This document shows positions 1 through 9,225 of a DNA stretch of 64,000 bases, in pieces (the first letter of the stretch is position 1; each line of letters begins with the position of its first letter). The translations under genes and the position numbers were made by a program. The stretch is from an uncultured Duncaniella sp. GTDB lineage: Bacteria; Bacteroidota; Bacteroidia; Bacteroidales; Muribaculaceae. The notes beneath the pieces were generated by a model that was not told the DNA's origin, did not search any database, and was given only the letters and a program-made list of their open reading frames with translations. The stretch lies in assembly GCA_910577255.1 (NCBI GenBank), contig CAJTMH010000002.1, positions 310,001 to 374,000 of the forward strand, read 5' to 3'.

Positions 1-896
1 TTGTCGGCAACTCCAAACGGTGGAAGGACACCCCCCTGACCATGAGCCTCACCATCGACGGCCAGGCCCTTACGCTCTCGGCCACAAGGCTCCGTCGCGA
101 CGGCAACGCATCAGTGGTGGAATTTTCCTGGGACAACCCGGCGGTGACGTTCAGCCGCATCATTTCCGAAGTGGGCGAGATACCCATCCCTCCCTACCTC
201 AACCGAGGCACCGAGGCAAGTGATGCCACCGACTATCAGACTATCTTCAGCCACATCGACGGATCAGTGGCCGCACCCACAGCCGGGCTGCATTTCACCC
301 CCGAAGTCCTCTCGGCCATTGACACTCGAGGCATTCCGCGCCGCGAGCTTACCCTTCATGTCGGCGCAGGGACATTCCAGCCGGTCAAATCCGACACCAT
401 CGGCGAACATCACATGCACAGCGAGTTCATAGCTGTAGGCCGAGAGCTAATCAGCGAACTTGCCACCTCCGGACGCCGCGTTATAGCCGTGGGCACCACC
501 TCGGTCCGCACCCTCGAAAGCCTCTATCATCTCGGATGCCGGATAGCACAGGGCCTTCCTGCCGACATTCTGCCACAGTGGTACCCCTATGCCGACACCC
601 ATCCCGGCCTCACCGTGTCCGAAGCCATGCAGGCCATACTCAAACACCTCGAATCGACAGGGCAGTCCACCTTCGTGGCCTCGACGCAGCTCATGATAGC
701 CCCGGGCTATCGCTACCGGGTAGTGCGCGGAATGGTGACCAATTTCCATCAGCCACGCTCCACCCTCCTGCTCCTCGTATCGGCATTCCTTACCGCCAAC
801 GGCTCCACGGCTTCCTGGCGTGACATCTACGACTATGCCCTTGCCGATCCTTCATTCCGTTTCCTATCTTACGGCGACGCCTGCCTCTTCCTCTGA
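1..896 (+). CDS. queA: S-adenosylmethionine:tRNA ribosyltransferase-isomerase QueA (5' end missing)
   Basis: QueA transfers the ribosyl part of S-adenosylmethionine to 7-aminomethyl-7-deazaguanine in tRNA, making epoxyqueuosine in the cytoplasmic queuosine pathway. The reading frame is open to the left edge (codons in phase from base 3), and the residues before the first in-window ATG at 42 (VGNSKRWK) already fit the family, so that ATG is internal. About 297 residues remain; I estimate roughly 100 N-terminal residues are cut off. Family signatures seen are the AGLHFTPE stretch, the HVGAGTFQPV segment, GTTSVRTLES and the C-terminal TNFHQPRSTLLLLVSAF block ending near FLSYGDACLFL. It ends 20 bases before the next gene on the same strand. 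Confidence 0.95.
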   Translation, partial: VGNSKRWKDTPLTMSLTIDGQALTLSATRLRRDGNASVVEFSWDNPAVTFSRIISEVGEIPIPPYLNRGTEASDATDYQTIFSHIDGSVAAPTAGLHFTPEVLSAIDTRGIPRRELTLHVGAGTFQPVKSDTIGEHHMHSEFIAVGRELISELATSGRRVIAVGTTSVRTLESLYHLGCRIAQGLPADILPQWYPYADTHPGLTVSEAMQAILKHLESTGQSTFVASTQLMIAPGYRYRVVRGMVTNFHQPRSTLLLLVSAFLTANGSTASWRDIYDYALADPSFRFLSYGDACLFL

Positions 897-916
897 GTAC
901 ACCCCTATCACGCACA

Positions 917-1339
917 ATGAGATTCACCCCCGACACCATAACCTCACTCGGCCCCGATGACATCTTCGTCTTCGGCAGCAACCTTGCCGGCAACCATGCA
1001 GGCGGAGCCGCCAGAGTGGCTGTCAAGAAATTCGGCGCTATAATGGGCCAAGGGGTAGGACCTCAGGGCCGCTCCTACGCCATTCCGACCATGCAGGGAG
1101 GAGTGGAGACCATAAAACCATACGTCGACGAATTCCTCGCCCTGGCCTCCGAATGGGACCAGAACACCTTCTATGTCACACGCATAGGATGCGGAATAGC
1201 AGGTTTCACCGACGAGGAAATCGCACCCCTGTTCGATGCGGCCGTCGACTCTTACAACATAGTCCTTCCCGAGTCATTCTTCCGCATCATAATGCGCAAC
1301 CGCCGCATGAAAGAAGCCGCCGGCAAAGCTCATGATTAG
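917..1339 (+). CDS. Small phage-type protein of macro-domain-like appearance (A1S_2505-like)
   Basis: A 140-residue soluble protein with no signal peptide. I recognise the pattern FVFGSNLAGNHAGGAARVA near the N-terminus and VTRIGCGIAGF near residue 95. Proteins with this pattern occur in phages and bacterial chromosomes, and I recall them annotated as A1S_2505-family phage non-structural proteins. The two glycine-rich loops resemble the ADP-ribose-binding loops of macro domains, so binding or removal of an ADP-ribose-type ligand is possible, but this is inference. It starts 20 bases after queA and may be co-transcribed with it. The ATG at 917 is the only sensible start because the conserved region begins about ten residues later. 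Confidence 0.6.
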   Translation: MRFTPDTITSLGPDDIFVFGSNLAGNHAGGAARVAVKKFGAIMGQGVGPQGRSYAIPTMQGGVETIKPYVDEFLALASEWDQNTFYVTRIGCGIAGFTDEEIAPLFDAAVDSYNIVLPESFFRIIMRNRRMKEAAGKAHD

Positions 1340-1420
1340 TCATCACAGCCTCTTTTGACCGTTTCATCCTCAAACACAGTTAATAGGTCTAAAAAAAGTC
1401 CTCATTTCCAAGTTTTTTTG

Positions 1421-1428
1421 TAACTTTG
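1421..1428 (+). promoter_or_regulatory. Bacteroidetes -7 element upstream of the surA-like gene
   Basis: TAACTTTG matches the Bacteroidetes -7 consensus TAnnTTTG, about 44 bases before the GTG start at 1472. I see no good -33 TTTG at 19-21 bases upstream, so the call rests on the -7 box alone. Confidence 0.5.
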
Positions 1429-1471
1429 GGAGTTATTTTAACCATTATCACACCAATCCGCTTATAACGAC

Positions 1472-2830
1472 GTGAAAATCAAATCAATAATCCTGTTAGG
1501 AGCACTCTTCCTCTTAGGTGCCGCTTATGTATCGGCCGGAAACGACAACGTAGCTGAAGAAGTGGCATGGGTTGTTGGCGACCAGCCTATATGGAAATCG
1601 GAAATTGAGGAGGCATACCAGAATATGCTTTACGAAAAGATTCCTGTCGACGGTGACCCCTATTGCGTTATCCCCGAGCAGCTCGCCATAGAGAAATTAT
1701 ATCTCCATCAGGCCGTCCTTGACACCATCGAGGCCCCCGACGGCATGGTGATGCAGCAGGTGGAATCACAGCTCAACTACTACATCAACTCGCTAGGCTC
1801 TAAAGAGAAAGTGGAGCAGATTTTCCATAAATCCATCCCTGCTCTCCGCGAATCGCTGCGCGAGATGATCAGCAACCGCAGCCGCATCCAGCAGGTGCAG
1901 CGCAACCTTACTGCCGACGTAAAGGCCACCCCGGCCGACGTGCGCCGCTACTTCCAGAAGCTCCCCGAGGACAGCATACCTTACGTTCCCCTCCAGGTCG
2001 AAGTGCAGATTCTCACAGTGGCCCCGGCCATTCCGCGTGAAGAGGTTGAGGAAGTGAAAGCCCGCCTCCGCGACTATGCCGACCAGGTGACCAAAGACGA
2101 ACGCGACTTCTCCACTCTCGCCATCCTCTACTCAGAGGATCCCGGAAGCGCAGGACGTGGCGGTGAACTCGGATTCATGGGCCGTGGACAGCTCGTCCCC
2201 GAATATGCAGCCGTGGCATTTAACCTCAACGACCCCAAAAAGGTATCGAAAATCGTCGAGACCGAATTCGGTTTCCACATCATACAGCTCATCGAGAAGC
2301 GCGGCGACCGTGTCAACACACGCCACATCCTTCTCCGTCCACATGTATCCGACAAGGATCTCACCGACGCTGTCAACCGCGTCGACTCGCTCCGCAAAGA
2401 TATGCTCGCCGGCAAATTCACCTTCGAGGATGCCGTTGGAGTCATCTCCCAGGACAAGGACACCCACAACAACCGTGGTGTGATGGTCAACGATGCGACA
2501 GGCACCACCCGCTTCGAGATGTCACAGCTCCCCCAGGAAATCTCAAAGGTGGTCAACGGCATGGAGATCGGCGACGTATCAGAACCCTTCATCATGAAGG
2601 ACCCCAAGATCAACCAGGACATCGTAGCCATCGTGAAACTCACCAACCGCATCCAGGGCCACAAAGCCAATCTGTCTGACGACTATCAGCAGATCAAGGG
2701 AATGTATGAGAACGCCCGCCAGGCCGAGGTGCTCAAGGATTGGCTCGAAAAGAAGATTAAGGACACCTACATCCGCATAGAGGACGGCTGGAGAGACTGC
2801 GAGTTCAAGCATCAGGGCTGGATTAAGTAA
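1472..2830 (+). CDS. SurA-like periplasmic peptidyl-prolyl isomerase/chaperone
   Basis: A 452-residue exported folding factor, likely a chaperone for outer-membrane proteins. The start is GTG at 1472 and is followed directly by a signal peptide (KIKSIILLGALFLLGAAYVSA). Residues about 30-165 form a SurA_N-type helical region (VAEEVAWVVGDQPIWKSEIEEAY is the typical beginning). Two parvulin (PpiC) domains follow at about 175-280 (FGFHIIQLIEKRGD) and 282-390 (VNTRHILLRP). It heads a run of genes (OstA-like protein, acyltransferase, mutL) read in the same direction with small gaps. I avoid the symbol surA because Bacteroidales carry several paralogues. The assignment to the family is secure; the client proteins are unknown. 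Confidence 0.9.
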   Translation: MKIKSIILLGALFLLGAAYVSAGNDNVAEEVAWVVGDQPIWKSEIEEAYQNMLYEKIPVDGDPYCVIPEQLAIEKLYLHQAVLDTIEAPDGMVMQQVESQLNYYINSLGSKEKVEQIFHKSIPALRESLREMISNRSRIQQVQRNLTADVKATPADVRRYFQKLPEDSIPYVPLQVEVQILTVAPAIPREEVEEVKARLRDYADQVTKDERDFSTLAILYSEDPGSAGRGGELGFMGRGQLVPEYAAVAFNLNDPKKVSKIVETEFGFHIIQLIEKRGDRVNTRHILLRPHVSDKDLTDAVNRVDSLRKDMLAGKFTFEDAVGVISQDKDTHNNRGVMVNDATGTTRFEMSQLPQEISKVVNGMEIGDVSEPFIMKDPKINQDIVAIVKLTNRIQGHKANLSDDYQQIKGMYENARQAEVLKDWLEKKIKDTYIRIEDGWRDCEFKHQGWIK

Positions 2831-2899
2831 TCCCATCCCCCAGCGTCCGCATACCCTCGTCCGCCTCTATTACAATAACCATTTTCTCAATCTACGCCC

Positions 2900-4975
2900 T
2901 TGAAGTTTACATCTTTTTTGGCCCTCGCGGCAGTGGCTCTGGTGTCACTGCCGGCTATGATTGCCCAGTCGCCCAAAACAGGGACGGCCAAAGCGCCTGT
3001 AGCCAAAACCGCGCCCAAGCCAAAGAAATCTGTAATACGCCCCACCGTTCCGTCGGCCAACCCGCATGAACCCGGAAAGGCCATCCTGCAGCATGCCGAC
3101 GTCCTCACCTACAACCAGGCACGCGACTCCGACGTACGCGTCCTCGTGGGCAACGTGCGCTTCCGCAAGACCGACATGTTCATGTACTGCGACAGCGCCC
3201 GACTTAATGAAAAGACCGGCTCCATCGAAGCATTCCGCAACGTCCGCATGGAGCAGGGTGACACCCTGTTTGTCTACGGCGACGAACTTTATTACAACGG
3301 CGAGCAACAGCTTGCCGAGCTTCGTGCCTATCCCGGCAACAAAGTGCGACTGATAAACCGCGATGTAACCCTCACCACCGACGTATTCTTCTACGACATG
3401 CAGGAGGAGGTAGGCTACTACGAGACCGGCGGCACCTTAAAGGACAAACAAAACACCCTCAGATCACTCCAGGGCTATTACTACCCCAACACCAAGGATG
3501 CGTTCTTCTACCTCAACGTAGTCCTCAACGGCCCGCGTCCCAACGACACTCTGAGGATGTACACCGACTCCCTCACCTATAATACAGCCACCAACATAGC
3601 GCAGCTGATGTGCGACACCCGAATCGTCAACAAGGATGGTGAAATCAACTCCACATCAGGCTTCTATGACACAAACACCGGCCTGGCTGACCTCTATAAG
3701 CGTTCTGTGGTCCACACCCGCCGGGGCAATACCCTCACAGGCGACACTCTCTTCTATGACCGCGACAAAGGCTATGGCGAAGCTTTCGGCAACATGATTC
3801 TCACCGACTCGGTCAACCAGTCGGCCATAGTGGGTGACTACGGATTCTACGATGAGCTGAAGGACAGCGCTTTTGTCACCGGCAATGCCCTCGCCCTCGA
3901 ATACTCATCACCCGACACCCTCTATCTCCACGGCGACACCATCATCGCCTACATGGAGCCTGACTCCACCAAGGTGACCAACATCTTCCGTAAGGTGCGC
4001 TTTTTCCGACGCGATATCCAGGGGCTCTGCGATTCAATGAGCCTTGTGGAACGCGACTCGATTCTCTACATGTATGACCACCCGATAGTCTGGAACGGCG
4101 ACAAGCAAATAGTAGGCAACGTAATCTATGTGCACCTAAGCGACTCCACAGCCGACTGGGCACGTCTGCCCGAATCCGGCATCATGTCGCAGCACATCGG
4201 CGAGGACTGCTACAATCAGCTCTCGGGCAGTGATATGACTGCGTGGCTCAACGACACCACCATCAGGCGCCTCTATGTGGAAGGCAACGTGCAGACCATA
4301 ATGTTCCCGATGGAGAACGACTCGACCTACAACAAATTCTCCTTCACCGAGAGCAGCTTCATGGACGCGTTTTTTGATAATGGAGAGGTGCAACGCATCA
4401 TCATGTGGCCCGAAACCACAGGTAAGGTCACACCGCTCTATCTGGCCAAACGTGCGGCCTATTTCCTCCCGAAATTCCGCTGGTACGGCCCTCTGCGCCC
4501 CATGGCCCCCGACGAGGTATTCGACTATCCCCCCGAGATGGCCGACCTGATGGCGCAGCAGATACTTGGTAAGATGCGACCCGACGCGTACACTGTGCGT
4601 GGCACCGCCACAGGACGTCCGCCCAAACCGCAGACACCACAGACACCCACCGACGGAGGCCCCACCACCCTGCAGGCCATAGGCGACTCTACCATGACGA
4701 TCCAAGCCGACAGCGCGGCCATAACCGACTCGCTGTCCTCACCTGTAATGCTGCCAAGTCCCGACTCCATCCCGGCCCTCGATTCGCTCCCGGCAGGTCT
4801 GCGTGACTCCATCATGGGCATAGACTCCATATCGGTTCCCCCGCTTCCACCGGTCGTCGAGACACCTGACTCCGAAATCGGCAGCAGTAACGAAGCAGAT
4901 GACACCCCCGCCACACCGGCCGAACCCACTGAAGATCCGGCAGCCATAATCCCCAACGACGACGATGATGACTGA
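2900..4975 (+). CDS. OstA-like protein, probable LPS-transport-related periplasmic protein
   Basis: A 691-residue exported protein starting with TTG at 2900, followed by a signal peptide (KFTSFLALAAVALVSLPAMIAQ). From residue about 55 to 450 the chain is built of LptA/OstA-type beta-strand repeats: ILQHADVLTYNQ, VLVGNVRFRKTDMFMYCDSA, FYDMQEEVGYYETGG, LTGDTLFYDRDKGYGEAFGN. In Bacteroidota such OstA-like proteins are thought to handle lipopolysaccharide transit through the periplasm. The last 100 residues are low-complexity (Pro, Thr, Ser, Asp) and end in a run of five Asp; their role is unknown. The stop overlaps the start of the next gene by 11 bases, so the two are translationally linked. 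The gene lies 69 bases after the SurA-like gene, a functionally sensible neighbour for envelope assembly. Confidence 0.85.
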   Translation: MKFTSFLALAAVALVSLPAMIAQSPKTGTAKAPVAKTAPKPKKSVIRPTVPSANPHEPGKAILQHADVLTYNQARDSDVRVLVGNVRFRKTDMFMYCDSARLNEKTGSIEAFRNVRMEQGDTLFVYGDELYYNGEQQLAELRAYPGNKVRLINRDVTLTTDVFFYDMQEEVGYYETGGTLKDKQNTLRSLQGYYYPNTKDAFFYLNVVLNGPRPNDTLRMYTDSLTYNTATNIAQLMCDTRIVNKDGEINSTSGFYDTNTGLADLYKRSVVHTRRGNTLTGDTLFYDRDKGYGEAFGNMILTDSVNQSAIVGDYGFYDELKDSAFVTGNALALEYSSPDTLYLHGDTIIAYMEPDSTKVTNIFRKVRFFRRDIQGLCDSMSLVERDSILYMYDHPIVWNGDKQIVGNVIYVHLSDSTADWARLPESGIMSQHIGEDCYNQLSGSDMTAWLNDTTIRRLYVEGNVQTIMFPMENDSTYNKFSFTESSFMDAFFDNGEVQRIIMWPETTGKVTPLYLAKRAAYFLPKFRWYGPLRPMAPDEVFDYPPEMADLMAQQILGKMRPDAYTVRGTATGRPPKPQTPQTPTDGGPTTLQAIGDSTMTIQADSAAITDSLSSPVMLPSPDSIPALDSLPAGLRDSIMGIDSISVPPLPPVVETPDSEIGSSNEADDTPATPAEPTEDPAAIIPNDDDDD

Positions 4976-6089
4976 CCGTATCGATGACAAGCTCTGCTCC
5001 ACTCGTCTCAGCACACTGCTGAATGCCGTGAAGGTTCCGCTTATCATTGGTATTGTCATTATTCACAGCAACCTTGACGCCCTCCTCCCCGACACCACGG
5101 CGGGAAGACAGGCCGGCTTTTTCTGCGAATATTTCAGCAACTATCTGTGCCGCGCTTGCGTCCCGGTGTTCTTCATCATATCGGGCTACCTGTTCTTTGC
5201 CAACATCCCGCGCTTCGACCTCGCCACCTACAAGGCCAAACTACGCCGAAGGGCCACTACGCTCCTCATCCCCTATCTGATATGGAACATCATCGGATTG
5301 CTGCTCCTGTGCGTCAAGGCCTCTCCGCTCCTGCAGCACCATTTCCCGCAGTATGCCGACCTCCATCTCACCCCGATCTCCATTCTCGGAGGTTTCTGGT
5401 GGCTGCGCGCCCTGGGTGTCCCCGATATCCTCCCCTACGATGGTCCGCTGTGGTTCATCCGCAACCTCATCGTACTCGTCATAGCCACCCCTGCCATCCA
5501 CATAGGCCTGCGCTATCTGCGGTGGTGGTTCCCGGCACTTCTGCTCGTGCTTGAGCTCCTCGGACTCGGAATTTTCAACGGCCTCCTCTACTTCACTGTC
5601 GGGGCAGCGGCCACCAGTATCTCTCCACGCCACCTGCTCAGGCCTCTCGGACATCCGCTCCCCTGGGTCACCTCCTGGCTCCTCTTCGCGCTGGTCATGC
5701 AGTGCTTCAACGCCTACGAATCAGCACCTTCATGGGGTGTAACTATTCTCGCCACCATCAATGTGGCATTCGGGCTGATGAGCTTCATGTCGGTCACCTC
5801 ATGCCATCTCCTCCCGGTCTACGACACACCCCTTTTCAAGCTGCTGCGCGGCTCGGTATTCTTCATCTTCGCGGTACACGGTCTTTACAGCACCCTCGTG
5901 CGCCGCATCTTTTTCAACCTTCTCCCTCCCACAACCATAGGCTACATCGGAGCCTACCTCTCCACCATAATTATCCTTCTCGCCTCAAGTCTCCTCGTCT
6001 ACCTCCTCATCACAAGGATTTCACCCCGTCTCGCCTCTCTGCTATCAGGAGGCAGGGCCACTATCCAATCAATGCAAATTACATCCTGA
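4965..6089 (+). CDS. Acyltransferase-3 family membrane protein
   Basis: A 374-residue integral membrane protein with about ten hydrophobic segments. The start (ATG at 4965) lies inside the end of the OstA-like gene. Acyltransferase-3 hallmarks are the early segment with VPLIIGIVIIHSN, then FFCEYFSNYLCRACVPVFFIISGYLFF at about residues 50-77 and an ARTLLIPYL-type segment (RRRATTLLIPYLIWNIIG) near 92-107. Members O-acetylate or succinylate cell-surface glycans; the substrate cannot be told from sequence. Coupling to an OstA-like gene suggests modification of lipopolysaccharide or another envelope glycan. mutL begins 7 bases downstream. Confidence 0.85.
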   Translation: MMTDRIDDKLCSTRLSTLLNAVKVPLIIGIVIIHSNLDALLPDTTAGRQAGFFCEYFSNYLCRACVPVFFIISGYLFFANIPRFDLATYKAKLRRRATTLLIPYLIWNIIGLLLLCVKASPLLQHHFPQYADLHLTPISILGGFWWLRALGVPDILPYDGPLWFIRNLIVLVIATPAIHIGLRYLRWWFPALLLVLELLGLGIFNGLLYFTVGAAATSISPRHLLRPLGHPLPWVTSWLLFALVMQCFNAYESAPSWGVTILATINVAFGLMSFMSVTSCHLLPVYDTPLFKLLRGSVFFIFAVHGLYSTLVRRIFFNLLPPTTIGYIGAYLSTIIILLASSLLVYLLITRISPRLASLLSGGRATIQSMQITS

Positions 6090-6096
6090 AACATAT

Positions 6097-7989
6097 ATGA
6101 GCGACGTAATTAAACTCCTCCCAGATTCGGTGGCCAACCAGATTGCCGCCGGCGAAGTCATACAGCGGCCTGCATCCGTCATCAAGGAACTCGTCGAGAA
6201 CTCCATCGATGCCGGAGCCACATCAGTCACCATAGTCCTGAAAGACGCAGGGCGCACCCTCATCCAGGTCATCGACAACGGCTCGGGCATGAGCGACACC
6301 GACGCGCGCCTCGCATTCGAGCGCCACGCCACATCCAAAATCAGCAAAGCCGACGACCTCTTCACCCTCCACACCATGGGGTTCCGCGGTGAGGCCCTTG
6401 CTTCAATCGCCGCCATAGCGCAGGTCGACCTGCGCACCATGCTCAAAGGGGAGTCAATAGGCACACGCATCATCATCAACGGCTCGAAGGTTGAGAGCCA
6501 GACACCCGAGGCATGCGTCCAGGGATGCAACCTCATGGTCAAAAACCTCTTTTTCAACGTCCCGGCGCGCCGCAAGTTCCTCAAAAAGGACTCAGTGGAG
6601 ATGAGCAACATCATGCGCGAATTCGAGCGTCTCGCCCTCGTAAATCTCGGGGTCGAACTCACTCTCATAAGCAACGATGTAACCCTCCATTCGCTCCACC
6701 GGGCTTCTCTCAAACAGCGCATCGTCGACCTCTTCGGCAAGACCCTTGACAAGCAGCTGATACCCATCGACACCGACACTTCGATAGTGCGTCTCAGCGG
6801 ACTCATAGGCCTCCCCGAAAACGCCCGTAAGCGAAATCCGCTGCAGTATTTCATGGTCAACGGCCGCAACATGCGTCACCCCTATTTCCACAAAGCCGTG
6901 ATGCAATGTTATGAGCAGCTGATCCCGGCCGACGCGCAGCCTAACTACTTCATCAACCTGCAGGTCGACCCTGAGACCATAGATGTCAACATCCACCCGA
7001 CAAAAAATGAAATTAAATTCGAGAACGAGCAGGCCATCTGGCAGATTCTGACAGCAGCCATACGCGAATCGCTCGGACGCTACAACGCCGCCCCTTCCAT
7101 AGATTTCGACGTGGAAGATGCACCCGACATCCCTGTCTTCAACCCCAACGGCACGGCAGAGCATGATGTGGAACTCGACGAGGCATACAATCCGTTTGCC
7201 ACCCCCACCATCCCCCCGGCCACCGGCACCTCCCAGCACGGATCCTTCTCCTCACGGAGCACCACAGGCTCACGCCAGTCGGCATTCAACCGCGCAGGAG
7301 CCACCGAGAGTTTCCAGGACTGGGGAAAACTCTACGACGAATTCCTCAAGAAACGCGACGACGGCCTCTCGGCCATCACCGAAAGCAAGCTCTCAGAGCT
7401 CGACATCGAGGTAGAACCCACTGCCACAGCGGTCCTTCAGCTGAAGAACTCCTATATCCTCACCCCTTCACGCGAAGGGCTGATGATTATCGACCAGCAC
7501 CGCGCACATGTACGTATCCTCTACGACACCTATCTGCAGCAGGCCCGCGAACACACATTCGTCTCGCAGACCACCATGTTCCCCGACCTCGTGGAGCTAT
7601 CAGGAGCCCAGAATGCCGTGCTCGCCGATATCTCGCCATCGCTCGAGGAGCTCGGATTCAGCATCTCACCACTCGGCGACAACACCTGGAGCATCAACGG
7701 TATACCCTCGATACTCAAGGACGCCAATCCGCGCGACACACTTCTCTCCATGATAGAAAGCGTCACCGAGACAGGCGAAGAGCTCGCCACATCGCTGCAC
7801 GAACGCCTGGCCCTCTCCATGGCACGCAGCAGCGCCATACGCCGTGGCCACCCATTGACCTCCGACGAGATGGACCGCATCATCAGCGACCTTTTCCGTC
7901 TGCCGACACCGGCGCTTACCCCCGACGGCAAAACAGTGTTCACCATCCTGCCGCTCAACGACATAGCAAAACTATTAGAGTCGGTGTAA
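6097..7989 (+). CDS. mutL: DNA mismatch repair protein MutL
   Basis: A 630-residue GHKL ATPase that links mismatch recognition by MutS to strand removal. The ATP-binding motifs are all present: ELVENSIDAGA at residues 31-41, DNGSGM at 60-65 and GFRGEA at 95-100. A variable linker runs from about 335 to 420 and a C-terminal dimerisation domain follows. Odd point: the endonuclease motif DQHA(x)2E(x)4E of MutL proteins from bacteria without MutH reads DQHRAHVRILYD at residues 466-477, so both Glu positions are changed (Val472, Asp477). This suggests a weakened or absent nicking activity. The gene follows the acyltransferase by 7 bases in the same run. Confidence 0.95.
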   Translation: MSDVIKLLPDSVANQIAAGEVIQRPASVIKELVENSIDAGATSVTIVLKDAGRTLIQVIDNGSGMSDTDARLAFERHATSKISKADDLFTLHTMGFRGEALASIAAIAQVDLRTMLKGESIGTRIIINGSKVESQTPEACVQGCNLMVKNLFFNVPARRKFLKKDSVEMSNIMREFERLALVNLGVELTLISNDVTLHSLHRASLKQRIVDLFGKTLDKQLIPIDTDTSIVRLSGLIGLPENARKRNPLQYFMVNGRNMRHPYFHKAVMQCYEQLIPADAQPNYFINLQVDPETIDVNIHPTKNEIKFENEQAIWQILTAAIRESLGRYNAAPSIDFDVEDAPDIPVFNPNGTAEHDVELDEAYNPFATPTIPPATGTSQHGSFSSRSTTGSRQSAFNRAGATESFQDWGKLYDEFLKKRDDGLSAITESKLSELDIEVEPTATAVLQLKNSYILTPSREGLMIIDQHRAHVRILYDTYLQQAREHTFVSQTTMFPDLVELSGAQNAVLADISPSLEELGFSISPLGDNTWSINGIPSILKDANPRDTLLSMIESVTETGEELATSLHERLALSMARSSAIRRGHPLTSDEMDRIISDLFRLPTPALTPDGKTVFTILPLNDIAKLLESV

Positions 7990-8031
7990 GGGATGAACTA
8001 TCAAGAGTGTTCAACCATAACCAAACCACAC

Positions 8032-9225
8032 ATGCTCACACGCATACGCCACCTAATCACCCTTATGACACTCCTCGGCGCCGCCCTCCCGCTCTGCGGC
8101 TCCACCAAGGTGTCGCTCCTCACTTGCCACGAGGGTGCCGACATATATCAGCTCGAAGGGCACACCGCCCTCCGCATCCGGGACGACCGGACGGGTGACC
8201 ATGTGGTCAACTGGGGCCTCTTTGATTTCGATGCCCCCAACTTCGTCTACCGCTTCGTGAAAGGGGAGACTGACTACATGGCCGGAGCCGCCCCCACACC
8301 CTACTTCCTTGAGATGTACAGGCGCGAGGGCCGCACAGTGGTGGAGCAGGAACTTGCCCTCACACCTCAACAGTCACAACGCCTCATGGCGCTGATCGAG
8401 AACAATCTGCGCCCCGAAAACCGCGTCTACCGCTACAATTACGTGCTCGATAATTGCGCCACCCGGCCTCTCGCCCTCATTGAACAAGCCATAGGCGACA
8501 CTCTCACCTTCCGTGACGGCGGAGCACTCGACAACAGCCTCACCTCCACTTTCCGCAATGCCATGCGCAGCTACCACACAAACTATCCGTGGTATCAGTT
8601 CGGCATCGACCTCGCGCTCGGCAGCGGCATCGACCGCCCCATCACCTACCGTGAGGCCTCCTTTGCCCCGGTGTCGCTCCAAGCCATGCTCCGGGAGGCA
8701 TATCTCCCCGACGACTCCCCGCTGGTCATCTCCACCGACACCTTAGTCCAGGGCAGCCCCGATGTCATCCTCCCGCCCACACCCTGGTATCTCACGCCAC
8801 TGTTCTGGGGGATCCTCGTGGCCCTCTGTTCCCTCGCTGTCAGCATGTGCCAGATTCGCCGACGCGCCCCCTCCACCATGTCGCGCATCTTCGACACCAT
8901 CCTCTTCTCAGTCAACGGCATAGCAGGTCTCATCCTCACGTTCCTAATCTTCGTGTCGGTCCATGAGGCCACATCCCCCAACTGGCTTTATCTCTGGCTC
9001 AACCCCCTATGCTTCATCGCTGCGGTGGCCGTATGGTCAAAAAGGCTTGAAAAGTTGCTCGTTTGCTATCAAATTCTTAACTTTGCACTTCTGATTGTGC
9101 TCTCTGTCATACTGATAGCCGGTGTGCAGTCAGCCAACGCCGCATTCTATCCGCTCATAGCAGCCGATGCGATGCGCGCCTTATCATATTTAATCACATG
9201 TCATCGCGAAAAAGCCTCCCGCTAA
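8032..9225 (+). CDS. DUF4105 (Lnb N-terminal periplasmic domain) membrane protein
   Basis: About 397 residues. An in-frame ATG exists at 7993, but the ATG at 8032 is followed at once by a signal peptide (MLTRIRHLITLMTLLGAALPLCGS), so I prefer it. The exported part, about residues 20-240, carries the DUF4105 pattern: EGADIYQLEGHTALRI, NWGLFDFDAPNFVYRFVKGETDY and YNYVLDNCATRPLALIE. His and Cys in HTALRI and DNCATRP are conserved in the family and suggest a papain/NlpC-like catalytic pair, although no reaction is established to my knowledge. Four to five transmembrane segments follow to the C-terminus (WYLTPLFWGILVALCSLAVS and others). Its end overlaps the next gene by 28 bases. Confidence 0.75.
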   Translation: MLTRIRHLITLMTLLGAALPLCGSTKVSLLTCHEGADIYQLEGHTALRIRDDRTGDHVVNWGLFDFDAPNFVYRFVKGETDYMAGAAPTPYFLEMYRREGRTVVEQELALTPQQSQRLMALIENNLRPENRVYRYNYVLDNCATRPLALIEQAIGDTLTFRDGGALDNSLTSTFRNAMRSYHTNYPWYQFGIDLALGSGIDRPITYREASFAPVSLQAMLREAYLPDDSPLVISTDTLVQGSPDVILPPTPWYLTPLFWGILVALCSLAVSMCQIRRRAPSTMSRIFDTILFSVNGIAGLILTFLIFVSVHEATSPNWLYLWLNPLCFIAAVAVWSKRLEKLLVCYQILNFALLIVLSVILIAGVQSANAAFYPLIAADAMRALSYLITCHREKASR

